Shown: positions 41,854 through 53,203 of the stretch, piece by piece
Layout of the letters: each line of letters starts with the position of its first letter
Position numbering within the stretch: the first letter of the stretch is position 1
DNA from: Auricularia sp. M13
Taxonomy: Eukaryota > Basidiomycota > Agaricomycetes > Auriculariales > Auriculariaceae
DNA length: 64,000 nucleotides
Direction: 5' to 3'
Assembly: GCA_037042915.1 (NCBI GenBank)
Contig: CM073197.1
Location: forward strand, 1,674,001 to 1,738,000
Notes under the pieces: model-generated
The model's input: only the letters and a program-made list of their open reading frames with translations
What the model was told of the DNA's origin: nothing
The model's database searches: none
Translations under genes and position numbers: made by a program

Positions 41854-43800
41854 ATGGCCGCCCTGCCCGTCGACAAGATCACGCAGCTGTTTGAAAAGCA
41901 TCCCAAGCCCAAGAACCTGACGTTCCAGTATGGCACCGCTGGCTTCAGAACGCTGTGAGCAACGTGCAGAGCGGTGGGCGCGCCGAGCTCGAGCTGACTC
42001 GCGTGCAGGGGGAACCGTCTCGACTCTGTGCTGTTCCGCATGGGCATCCTTGCCGGCCTCAGAAGCAAGCGGCTGGACGGCAAGACCATCGGCGTGATGG
42101 TCACCGCGTCGCACAACCCCGAGGCGGTGAGTGGCGGGCGCGCAAGCTAGTTTATGCGTTGACACTGACCGGCGCCGGCGCGCGCAGGACAACGGCGTGA
42201 AGCTCGTGGACCCGCGCGGCGAGATGCTCGAGACAAGCTGGGAGGCCCACGCCACCGCGCTCGCCAACGTCGACTCCGCCGCCGACTTTGTCGACGCGCT
42301 CGACGCCTTCGTCAAGCAGATGAAGATCGATCTCGCCAAGCCCGCGCGCGTCGTCTACGCCCGCGACACGCGTCCGTCGGGCCCTGCGCTGGTGGCCGCG
42401 CTCGAGGACGGCTTCGCGGCTATCGGCGCTGAGGCCCGCGACGAGGGCGTCCAGACGACGCCCATCCTGCACTACATCGTGCGCTGCATCAATACCAAGG
42501 GCGCGAAGGACGAGTACGGCGAGCCCACGCCGGAAGGGTACTACAGCAAGCTCGCGACTGCATACAAGAAGCTCGTGGTACGACCCTGGTTGCCGCGGAA
42601 TCGTACGCCGCGGCCTAATTTCTGACGTGACCCGCAGGGAAACAAAACCACAGAGGCGCCGCTCGTCGTCGATTGCGCGAATGGCGTCGGCGCCTTTGCG
42701 ATCGAGAAGATTGCCCCGCTCCTCAACAGCCACCTGAAGCTAGTCGCTCACAACATTGCTGTCACCACCGAGGGCGCGCTTAACAACTCGTGCGGCGCTG
42801 ACTACGTCAAGACCTCTCAGAAGCTGCCACCCTCACTCGCATCGGTGCTCAAGCCGGGCCAGCGCGCGTGCAGCCTTGACGGCGACGCCGACCGCCTCAT
42901 CTACTACTACCTCGACGAGCGCTCTCAGTTCCACATGCTCGATGGCGACAAGATTGCAGCCCTAGTCACTGCATTCATATCCGACCTCGTCAAGAGTGCT
43001 GGCCTGGAGGGCAAGATCGAGGTCGGGGTAGTCCAGACTGCTTATGCGAATGGCAGTTCGACCAAATACCTTGAGGACGTGCGTTTCTGTCCAACATTTT
43101 CATATATATGCGTACAGCTCATTTTATCTTTTTTCCTTCAGCGCGTACCTGTCCGATGCGTTCCTACTGGTGTCAAGCACCTCCATCATGCCGCCGAGCA
43201 CTTTGCCGTTGGCGTCTATTTCGAAGCGAACGGGCACGGCACGGTGCTCTTCTCGCCGAGCTGCCTGGAGACGCTGCGCACGCACGAGCCGAGCACTCCA
43301 GCGCAGGCGACGGCCCTGAAGCACCTGACGAGTTTGACGGAGCTCATCAACCAGGCTGTTGGCGACGCGGTGTCCGACATGTTGCTCGTGGAGGCCGTGC
43401 TCGCCCATCGCTCGTACAACGGCGAGGAGTGGGACTCGCTGTACAGCGACTTGCCCAATCGGCTTGTAAAGGTCTCCGTGCCGAACCGCAACGTGTTCAA
43501 AACGGAGGACGCGGAGCGCAGGCTGGTCAGCCCACCCGGCTTGCAGACCAAGCTGGACGAGCTCGTACGCAAGTACGAAGGCGGGCGCGCCTTCGTCCGG
43601 CCAAGCGGCACTGAGGACGTCGTCCGCGTCTATGCGGAGGCGAGGTCGCGTGGTCATGTTGACGGTGCGCACATGCTCCCACTGACGCAATGCCGACTTC
43701 CTGAGCTAACCTCACCATAGAACTCGCATTCAAAGTCGCTGGGCTGGTATACGACAGCCAAAACGGAGACCCGTCGCGACGCCCACGCGAGTTCCTGTAG
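41854..43800 (+). CDS. PCM1: Phosphoacetylglucosamine mutase (Agm1/Pcm1)
   Basis: Converts GlcNAc-6-phosphate to GlcNAc-1-phosphate on the way to UDP-GlcNAc, the precursor of chitin, N-glycans and GPI anchors. The start [19 protein letters not shown] at 41854 sits in ACCATGG context. The phosphoserine loop is [13 protein letters not shown], the metal-binding loop is [13 protein letters not shown], the sugar-binding part is [13 protein letters not shown], and the phosphate-binding part is [17 protein letters not shown]. Short introns near 41957, 42129, 42577, 43080 and 43662 interrupt it. The final exon [14 protein letters not shown] ends at TAG 43798-43800. A possible polyadenylation signal AATAAA lies at 43872. 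Length is about 540 residues, typical. Confidence 0.94.
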
Positions 43801-44246
43801 TCGACGCGTCACACCTTCGGACTAACATGTACTGTATCATTTCGATGTAACGCATAACACCAACCGCTGAGAATAAAGTTGGATACAAGCCCGTGCGAGT
43901 CGAGAGCAAGGCGTTGGAGCCTTGGTTCGAGCGCGAAGCTTGCAGTGATTGGAACCAGTGCATAGTTTATCAGAATCAGATACGTAAGATTCGTATTTTG
44001 CAGGACACTGATTAGATAAGATGCATTGACTGGCGGTGGCCAGCCCGCGGTCGCAGGGTGTCAGACAAACGGGCTCCTACAGGTGCCCCCGTGCGTGTCA
44101 GTTGAGGGCCGTAATGCGATCGAGGTTAGGGGTGGCGGCCCCAACGGACGAGCGCTGAGCTGCGGCCGTGGATCGCTCGCCTCTTTTCTGCCTCGTTGTC
44201 GCACGCCCTATCGTGCGCCGTCCATCCGAAGGGAGCGCAGTGAGCG
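43801..44246. other. Intergenic, AGM1 3' region and phytochrome promoter
   Basis: About 450 bp holding an AATAAA at 43872-43877 and the region upstream of the phytochrome. No separate gene seen. Confidence 0.4.
43872..43877 (+). terminator. Possible polyadenylation signal of AGM1
   Basis: AATAAA 72 bp after the AGM1 stop codon in an otherwise non-coding stretch. Fungal signals are loose, so this is only suggestive. Confidence 0.4.
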
Positions 44247-47200
44247 ATGTACATCGTCAAGCTGCCATGGGACACGCCCGGGACAGGCCGCATTTCTCTT
44301 CCGCCGATGCCCGCCACCGAGAGCCGCGACGAAGAGGGCACGAGCTCCGGGTCAAGCATGAGCCCGCCGTCGGCGCCCGCGACGCCGTTCTTGCCCCCGC
44401 ACGAGATGGCGCTCGAAAGCGACCCGGACGACGGCTCGGCAAAACATCAGTTGTATCCCACGGCACTGGATGTGCCGCCCGTTACGGCACCTCCGCCCAA
44501 CTCCTCGGTTTTCGTATACCCAACCCGCTCGCTGCTAGCTGGCGTGCAGCGAGATACCGGCCGTAGTAAGCCATGAATCCTGTGCTACTGGTCCCGTGCT
44601 CATCATCTTCAAGGGGACTCGTTGATAGCTGCACCCTGTACACCTAGCGCGGGAACGGGAGAGGTGTGTTCTCGAACGGATCACGGCTTTGCCTTTTGGG
44701 TCTGCTCACCACCCGAGCCTCGCTGTAGGTTTCGCGAGATTATTTTCAGGCTCATGACGTCAAGTCACCAACTAGTTTCTATGGTGAGTTTTTTCTAAAA
44801 ACAAAATCATTATTGCTCAGTACTTGCGCACAGACATTCCTCAAGGCAACCGACCAAAAACTCTTGGACCTCCCCTCCAAATCGAGCAGACGCCTCGTCC
44901 GGATGAAGGCTCGACTTTAGAGAGCCCAGAATCCCCGATAGGATCATACGGGCTACGCCCACGGACATCCATCGTTCGTCTCCCGCCTGTTGAAACGACA
45001 GATGCCCAGGACGAACCTATCGATGTCGACGAGCCAGAGTCCGACGCGATACACGCGCAGGAGGCCAGCGAGGCGCGCGAGCGCCAGCTTGAGGACGCGG
45101 TGCAGCAACGCGATCTCATGACAACACGTTTCGCACACGAGAGAGACAAGGAAGGAAATCACATCATAGTTGGCCATGCTGGCCGACTGACGCGATGCGA
45201 GGACGAGCCCATTCGAATACCTGGTGCCGTTCAGGCGTTCGGCGTTCTGATGGCGCTACGCGAGACGGAGCACTGTGGTTTTCAAGTGCGCCAGGTTTCT
45301 GAGGTGCGTGTCCTCGTTGTCCAGACTTTATTCATGATGTTGACCGCGGCTTACAGAACTCCATGGAGATCCTTGGGCTTAGCCCCAAGTATCTGTTCAA
45401 CCTGGACTGCTTTACGGACACCCTTCCAGAGGACCAAGCCGAGCGGTTGCTGCACAATCTAGAATTCCTGTCAAATCTTCAAGCCGACCAGGTGGATCCA
45501 GCAGATCAAACGCCTCAGCTCCTTGAGCTCTTTGGTTTCGGAGAGCCTGGGTCTGCGCTGCCAGGCCATGCTTCAGACGAGCTTGGAAGGAGACGCTGGC
45601 ATTGCGCTTGCGCACTGCACTGTGTTCAGCAAATACCTGTCTCGGAAGGTGACTCGCCACGGAAACCGCTTCTCGTTCTCGAGTTCGAGCTTTACGACGA
45701 CACGATTAACCCTATGACTCCTCGCTCAGAGAGCCTGTCCATGTCAACCGCGAGTAGCTCTGGCCCGGAAACACGAACTGGCAGCGTCAGCTCTACTCAT
45801 GATTTCGCATCCCGCTCGCCCCCGACACCCTCGACAAGCGACGAGGCACCGTCCATTACTTCAGAGGTGTATACGGACTTGGACTCGAGTCGCAGACCCA
45901 GCGTTGCCTCTCTTTCCTCGGAGTCTGACTTCTCGCGTTCACCTACGATAGAAGATATCAGAGAGTCAACAACCATGTTCTCGAAACTCATACCCGAAAT
46001 CGAGCGTCTTCGCGATGGTGGCGGAGACCAGCGCATTCGCATCAACTCGATGGGAACGTCAACCTCGCACCGACACACGCAAGGTGCAGCGCAAGCCAAG
46101 CCACCTGTAGAAGGCTTGAATAGGCGAGCCTGGCGTCAGTCGTTATTGACGAGCAAACAGCCTCATGAGGTCCGGGTCGATATGGTCTCTGTGTTGAACC
46201 AGTGCAACGAGCAGCTTACTGCAGCGCCTGACTTGGAGAGCTTCCTCAAGGTCGTCGTCGGCCTCACGAAGTATCTGACAGGGTATCACCGGTTAGTCCT
46301 TCTCGTCTTGGTTCCCCGTTTTTGTGCGCGATTGACCTTACACCTTTCAGTGTCCTTATATATCAGTTCGACGATGAATGGAACGGTCAGACGGTCGCGG
46401 AGCTTGTGGATCGTTCCAAGTCGAAAGACATTTTCAGAGGGCTGCACTTTCCAGCCAGCGATATCCCAAAACAAGCGCGAGATCTCTACGCTATCAGTGA
46501 GCCCTTTGCATTGATGATACTGCTCCGCCGTGACGCGGTCCTGCTCGCAGACAAAGTTCGATTATTGTATGACCGTGACCAACCATCGGCCCGCCTCGTG
46601 TGCAAATCTGAAGAGGATCTGGAGTGGCCTTTGGTTTGTGTCACAACACTGACAGTCCGCCTGCTAATTTTGCAATTCAGGACATGACGCATTCGTTTCT
46701 TCGCGCAATGAGTCCAATCCACCTCAAGTACTTGGCCAATATGCACGTCCGCTCCAGCATGTCCATTGTGAGTGTGCTTACTGACTTCAACTGTATATTT
46801 TGGCGGGTAACATATTTTCAGTCAATTATGGGCTTTAACAAGCTCTGGGGCCTTATCGCGTGCCACTCATACGGTGACGAGGGGATGCGGGTTTCCTTCC
46901 ATATGCGTCATATGCTTCGCCTGTTTGCGGACGCAGTCTCTCGCAACCTTGAGCGGCTGACGTTCACTCAGCGGTTACAAGGCCGGAAGCTAGTACGTGC
47001 TGTCGTTCATCGCCAAATTACAATCAACTCAGGATTCTCCGCGCAGTTGACCGCTTCGCCGACGGCACAAAACCCCTCTGGGTATATCATGTCCAATGCA
47101 GAGGATCTTCTTACACTGTTCGAAGCGGAGTATGGCATTCTTATCGTCGGCGACGGTGCAAAGATCATGGGCGAAAACGTCTGCGGGCAAGAATTGCTCA

Positions 47201-49846
47201 TTGTAGCCGAGTATCTTCGTCTCAAGCGGTATCGCCACATGTTCGCGACCAAGTCGCTGGCTGATGACTACCCCGACCTGTACCTTCCATCAGGGCCAGA
47301 CGTTCTCGCCGGCATGCTCTACGTCCCGCTCACTCCAGATGGCAAAAACTTCATCGCATTCCTCCGCAAGACGCAAGTGCGTTACATGCACTGGGCAGGG
47401 CAGCCGATCAAGAAAATCAACGAACAAGGTCTCGCACTCAACCCGCGCGATTCGTTCGAGGTGAGCGCCCTGGAGCTCAACAATGTTCATCGCTCAATGT
47501 GTCGCGAAAGACCTGGACGCAACGCGTTTATGGCAAGTCGCGTGAATGGGCTAGCGAGCAATTGGACACGGCCGCAGTGCTTTCACTCGTATACGGAAAG
47601 GTTTGACAAGCCTCTCGCAGAAAAGAGTCGCCAACCTCTGATCATGCGTCGCTGTAGTTCATCGAAGTCTGGCGGGAAAAGCAATCGGCTGTCGAGGTTT
47701 CGAAGCTAACGCAACTTCTACTTTCAAATGCGAGTCATGAAGGTTCGTCGGATCCCTCTTCGCAGACATGCTGATCATTCATCTTTGGATAGTTCGAACG
47801 CCGTTGAATCAAATCATCAAGTGAGCTCCTTTTCTCCCAATAGTATATCTATCGCCTAACCATTTGGCGATTACAGCTTTTTGGAATTGGCCATGTCTGC
47901 GCCGCTGGATGAAGAAACACGTGAGAACCTCATCCAAACTCACGAGGCGTCGAAGGCATGTCCATTTCTTTCTGCCGCCAACAAATAATGCTTAGAGACC
48001 TTCTAGAGTTTGCTATTCACCATCAACGATCTTCTGGATCTCACCCGTCTCGAAACGGGACAGGAGACTTCGTTCAAGGAGCCTTTTGACTTACCAAGTA
48101 ATATCATCGACGCTACGAAGATTTATCAGTAAGTTTCGGCGACGGAATTCAAGTTGCGGCGCCTAATAATCACCACAGGAAAGAAGCAGCTCGCCGCAAG
48201 GTCGCTTTTATTGTGGACACTGCGACAAGCCCTGGCTGGGTATGGGGAGATGCAAAGAAAATCCGCACAGTCATGGCAAATCTGACCGCAAATGCTGGTG
48301 TGTGGGTGTGCCTGCACTGCGAGCAGTCATTGAGATGCCTTTCTGCAGTCAAATACACCACTCAAGGTAGCATCACTGTTGCATGTCGCGTATTTGAGGA
48401 GCCAGGGCAGCCGCGCGCTCCAGGTCAAGTGGTTGTCGAGGTTTCGGTCCAGGACACTGGCTGTGGCATCCCAGAGGACAAACTTGGCAGCCTGTTCCGG
48501 CAGATCGAACACTACCAGCATCCTGGCGAAATGTCTAGTGGAAGCTCTGCTCTCACAGATGACATCCCTTTGTCAGATGAGGCTGACCCGGCAGCCGGCT
48601 CGGTACGGCTCCACAAAGATCGACGAACGTTTCCCCTCGGCCTTGGACTGGCTGTTGTTGCACGTATTATCCAACAACTCGGTGGACAGCTGCGCGTCGA
48701 ATCGAAGGTCAACGAAGGGTCAACATTCAAATTTCTCCTACCCTTCTTACTCTATTCGCCCGGCCAAACTTACGAGCAAGCACGCCAAGCGTCCGCTGGA
48801 AATCCGTTGGAACTGAGCCATCCTGTCGGGACCCATCCGACGCCTTCGTCGTCTTCATACCGTTCGCAAGCGGGTCAGGAGATAGAGGGCTTTGTTCGAG
48901 CTCTTGGTTCGAAACCTGGCTCGTCCGAAGGCTCAGCTTCGATGGTAGTTCCGCGACCCATTGGGCAGGGCAATGGGTCTCGACGCACCCACACCGATTC
49001 CCTGGGTAGTCACAGGAGTACCTACGGCGTAACGGAAAACAACATCCCCTCGCAGGGCCTTAGAGTCGAAGATCTTGCCACTGACCGGCGACCACCTGGG
49101 GCAATAGGGAGTCATCACGAGAGGAGTAGCGTCCCCCTACAAGGCATCAAGATACCTTCGAGGCGCCATGCCATCGCTGCAGCCCCCAAGAAACTTCGTC
49201 TCGCTGTGGTCGACGTGCGTATTTGATCACGCCTTCCGTATCAACATTTGACGCCGTCACAGGACGACATCTTAAACCGCAAAGTGCTTTCGAAGCGGTT
49301 GGAGCGCGATGAGCACACTGTCATCCAATGTGGTGACGGCGCGGACATCGTCGACATCGTTGCAAAGGGCGATTATGCCTTCGACTGCATTTTCATGGAC
49401 ATCCAGTTCGTTGCGATTACTATAATCGTCTCGAGCTATCGCTGATCCGAACGTTGTTCAGAATGCCATTGCTGAATGGGTACGATGCGACCAAACGCAT
49501 TCGTGAGATTGAACAAGATGTTCTGGCAACTACGCCAGGTGCTCGCGAGCAGTTGCCGCTTTCGTGTGCACTAAACGGGCGCATCCCCGTTGTCGCTGTC
49601 TCCGCGTCACTCAAGGAGCGCGAGAGGGATCAGCTCCTGGAGTCCGGTATCGACGGCTGGCTCTTGAAACCCATCAACTACAAGCGGGTGGGCGACCTGT
49701 TGCGAGGAGTCCATGATCGGAAGCAGCGCGCGCTCGACATTTACAGGCCGGGATGCAGCTGGGAAGGCGGTGGGTGGCTCAACGAAGCACCCGAGTCACC
49801 GACTGTTCCCTATAGCCCCGTATTGACGCGCACGGCGACAAGCTAA
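44247..49846 (+). CDS. PHY1: Fungal phytochrome hybrid histidine kinase
   Basis: Red/far-red photoreceptor with a covalent bilin, usually biliverdin in fungi. Domain order: disordered N-terminus; the PAS region with the likely chromophore cysteine in [17 protein letters not shown] (about 45196); a Ser-rich linker at about 45720-46130; the GAF domain with [17 protein letters not shown], the DIP-motif helix, and [11 protein letters not shown] (pyrrole-facing His); the PHY domain with tongue motifs [11 protein letters not shown] and NPRDSFEVW; HisKA with the H-box [16 protein letters not shown] (47720-47830); HATPase with [21 protein letters not shown] and [11 protein letters not shown]; and a receiver with [14 protein letters not shown] and [14 protein letters not shown]. 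The first intron, about 44574-44832, is the largest. About 14 introns are needed. The start [17 protein letters not shown] at 44247 is a reasonable choice. Confidence 0.9.
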
Positions 49847-51480
49847 CTTGTTCGTCCACAACCCGAGTACCCTTCGCGATTCTACACTCCCCGGGCCTTA
49901 TCATTATAGCATCATCCCATTTCGCTCCCCTTGCCTTTGCACCACTTGACCTTGGCGGCGTACGCGATGGAATTACAACATAGACTGTAGCCTCATCTAA
50001 TTGCTCTGCATGGATTCTACACAAACTTTGATTTCACGAATCATCACCGACTCCTAAAAGGTTTAGACGATAGTCTATGCCTTTTTTGGTTGTCGGTTTT
50101 TCATGGAGGGGTGGGTCGTTGAAACAGTAAAATTCCCGGGCCGGGCGAGTCCGCACCAATCGTCCATGGGCCTTTATTTGTACCGACGGAGCTTTTCTTC
50201 CATCGTCATCCAATCTCCACATGCTGCCACGTTAATGAAACAAATTACATTATTCTGACGCTCTGTATATAGCTGCCAGTTTGGTCATTCAATATTCAAT
50301 GCTCTTCGGCGACCGCGCGTAGCCGCGCGTTCACTCCGCCCGCGGATTTTCCCGTCTGCATCCGAAACTGGTTGGCTCTTGCCATGTTGCTGGAATAGGC
50401 CCCCGCGACCTGCCTGGCACGCTGCCACTGCCCTTTGATTTACAGAAACATTGCTGACGAATTCTTTCTTTTCGCGTTGATCATGATGCTTCTGCTTGCT
50501 CTGTCCTTCCGCTGCCGCCTGGCACTTATCCGCATTTTCCGCTGGGTTCTACCCATTTTCCGCCTGCTCGTACCACAGAGCCTACTGTGCTATCTGCATC
50601 TAGAAACTGCTGCCATTGTGCCAACCTGCTTTGACTCTGCATACTCCAAAACTCTTCGTACTACAGTATCTGCTCCAAAATCAACGTTGTGTTTCCCGTC
50701 GGAGTCATCAAGGCCGTTCTTGCAGCCCGTGTAATACCGCGAGTTCAGTTTATTTTGGACGACGTAGTTGATGCCGCATGTGACGGGGTGCAGCGAACTT
50801 TTCGTGCCGTCTTGGGCCCCCTTGCTCCGCTCGTGTTCCGAACAGTCAAGGATGATCATCTGGACCTCGTCGTGCACTGGTGCGGCAAGCCCGTACGCAT
50901 TAGCGTTCTCCTCACTCTAGATTCAATCTTAATACCCTTTGTTTCGGTACAAAACTTGATGGCGACGTCAAACCTTGGCGTATCCAAGCTCATTGCTCAT
51001 CATGGTCTTTGAAAGTTTTCAGACCGTGCCTTCAAAAAAACTCAATGACCTTCGTTATGCTCTTTTACAGACCTCACATCACGACATTCCTCAGCACCTT
51101 TTGTAAACGGAAACGCTGATCTGCTGGCTCGACTCCCAGCTGCCGGAGATTTTCGCTCTTATGACTGCAAACAGCAGCTCCGACTTGCGCGTTGACGAGA
51201 ATACTTAGAAGTCATCATTAATCATTCTGCTGACGAGTTTTCGCCGAGACTACCGCCGCGTTCTGCTTCTCGCTCATGCCCAAGCGCCCAGGCCGGTCAA
51301 AGTGCGCTGCTCGGATCCGCTCGCGCAGGCTGCTACTTGCTTTTGATGTTGTCAGCCGCGTTCGACCTCTTGCTGCGCCTGTTCCCCGGAGCAACACTAG
51401 ATCCACAAACCGGGATACCGCGATCACTCTTTAGGTGAAGCAGCTGCGACAATCATGCATTCGCGACACATGCATTCACC

Positions 51481-51517
51481 GCGCGATCAGCGGGACGCGC
51501 AGCGTCCCGCATCGCGC
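51481..51517. repeat. Imperfect 37 nt inverted repeat (hairpin)
   Basis: Inner arms CGGGACGC at 51491-51498 and GCGTCCCG at 51502-51509 pair fully around a GCA loop. Outer arms GCGCGAT (51481-51487) and ATCGCGC (51511-51517) extend the stem with a 3 nt versus 1 nt bulge. That makes 15 base pairs, mostly GC. It lies about 430 bp before the cupredoxin-like ATG. Confidence 0.8.
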
Positions 51518-51749
51518 CCGAAACTCAGCAAATCAGCCTCCCTGCACCAGCTCTGGTGACGAGCAGATATATACAGCATCATACTGTATGAACACAGAAA
51601 TTCACAAGAGAACCTCAGCTTCATGACACCAGGAGTCGGTGACTGCCGCGGCTCTAGCGGCGCTACGGTGATCAATCGCATAGGGTATCTCATTGTATAT
51701 TTCTTGCCGCGGTTGGCCTGTAGGCGTGTAAACGTTCCGACATGTATAG

Positions 51750-51761
51750 ACAGTATACTGT
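51750..51761. promoter_or_regulatory. 12 bp perfect palindrome ACAGTATACTGT
   Basis: Self-complementary site about 190 bp before the cupredoxin-like start codon. A related inverted pair, ATACAG with CTGTAT, lies at about 51571-51589. It could be a dimeric regulator site; not proven. Confidence 0.45.
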
Positions 51762-51950
51762 GTACTGTTTGATTCACAGAATTCCAACATGTGAAGAGAG
51801 TCTACATAAGAATTGGTCCAGTGCGCTTGGCGCGCGGCCCGTGGCCCAACGCCGTTGCGCCGCCTTGTCCGCAGCTCACACTCATCGTCTTCCGCTCGGT
51901 CTCCTACCTGTCCTTCATTTGACGCTCTCCCACAGTCCATAATATTCAGC

Positions 51951-52753
51951 ATGGTCGCAACGCTTTTCCTCCTCGCTCTGGCGCCTACTGTCGTCCTTGG
52001 TGCCGTTTACACAGTAACTGTCGGCCTCGACGAGACTACCGGCCAACAAGGCATTGGATTCGACCCTAGCAGCGTTCGCCCCAACGTCGGAGACACCATC
52101 ACATTCACTTTTGCAATGAACGAGTGGGTAAAGCAGCCCAAGACCGTCCAGCACAGCGCCACTCGTCAGTAACTCCTCCTTGTGAACTGGACCCGGCTAT
52201 CTAACACGGGAGTTGTTACCAACGCAGAGTCCTCGTTCGAGAATCCATGCACTCCTCTGCAAGGCGGCTTCGATACTGGCGTTCATGACACTGGCTCTGT
52301 GCTCAGCAACACTGGCGAATCGTTTGATTTCCCGGTACGTTCCACACCTCCTCTTGTCGTGCTTTTCACAAGGCTGATTCCACTATCCCATGCTTAGGTA
52401 ACGAGTACGGATCCTCTTTGGTACATTTTCGAGGTCATTTCCCCCGTTTCGAAACTCATTATACATGTATCAGGTTCTACTCGTCCGTTGGGAATGACTG
52501 CAAGTCGGGCATGGTCTTCGCTGTCAATCCTCCGCTCTCTGGCGCGCAGACCTATGCGGCCTTCCAAGAGGCCGCGAAGGCCTCCAACGGCGCTCAGCAG
52601 CCCGCTCCGTCCTCTTCAAGCAACACGAGCACGTCGACGGGTCCCGATGCCGCAAACCCGACCGAGTCGGAAAAGCCACCCAACGCTGCAGGACGCGTGG
52701 CACCCGTTGCACTTGGTGCACTGCTCCTTGGTGTTTCTGCGGTGTTCTTTTGA
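51951..52753 (+). CDS. Secreted GPI-type cupredoxin-like protein
   Basis: Small secreted protein: signal peptide MVATLFLLALAPTVVLG, then a cupredoxin domain (VGDTITFTF strand, then HSATR...ESSFENPCTPLQGGFDTG), a Ser/Thr-rich spacer (PAPSSSSNTSTSTG) and a hydrophobic tail (VAPVALGALLLGVSAVFF) that fits a GPI signal. Introns: about 52165-52227, 52335-52397 and 52421-52473, the last giving STDPLWFYSSVGND, then CKSGMVFAVNPP. In active blue-copper relatives the block is WFYC...HC..GM; here the Cys ligand is Ser and the His ligand is Asp, so copper binding is probably lost, while the disulfide cysteine and Met remain. A nine-residue insertion lies before HSAT, unless it is an undetected tiny intron. 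Confidence 0.78.
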
Positions 52754-53203
52754 GCTTTCTCATCAAATGGACCTCGTTTCGTCTCACATCGGTTTACACC
52801 ATTGTCGCTACATAATTCACATTGCCATTTGGCATTTGCTATGCACAAGCTGGTCGATACTTCTCTGCATCCCATGCATTTTTAGCTGGGATACTAGTCA
52901 GAAACAGTTTCCGGTTGTGTGGTGCATTCGATGTGCAGGATTGGGCGCTCACCTCAGTCTTGCCAATGCTTCACGCCCTTCCGTATCGCCCATCATCCTC
53001 AGTGACGGAGTATCGAGGTCCTGAGGCGTAAGGTCTGAGTTTAGATGAAGGTAGAAAACAGATGCCGCGCCGTTACGCGTCAAAGCACGCGAGAATTGCT
53101 CTTCTCGGCTATGTCCTTGGAGTCATTATGCCCAGCCACCTGTGCTTTAGACTTCGTTCTTCATCTGCGACGTATAGCCCACAATTGACTGCTGCTTTGC
53201 GCT
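52754..53203. other. Gap between cupredoxin-like and DUG3 genes
   Basis: About 450 bp, both genes on the plus strand. 3' UTR plus promoter; I see no additional conserved frame. Confidence 0.4.

Larger units (their letters stand above)
49847..51950. other. Long gene-poor gap with hairpin
   Basis: About 2.1 kb between the phytochrome and the cupredoxin-like gene, the largest gap in the window. Overlapping short open frames on both strands around 50435-51012 have no domain I know and no clear splicing; a small or noncoding gene here is possible. A long imperfect inverted repeat lies at 51481-51517, and a 12 bp perfect palindrome, ACAGTATACTGT, is at 51750-51761 upstream of the next gene. Confidence 0.5.

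Noticed and set aside
44247-49846. Bacterial transfer origin for the phytochrome
   Set aside because: The gene has many fungal-type introns and fungal domain fusion to a receiver, so it is an ordinary fungal phytochrome.
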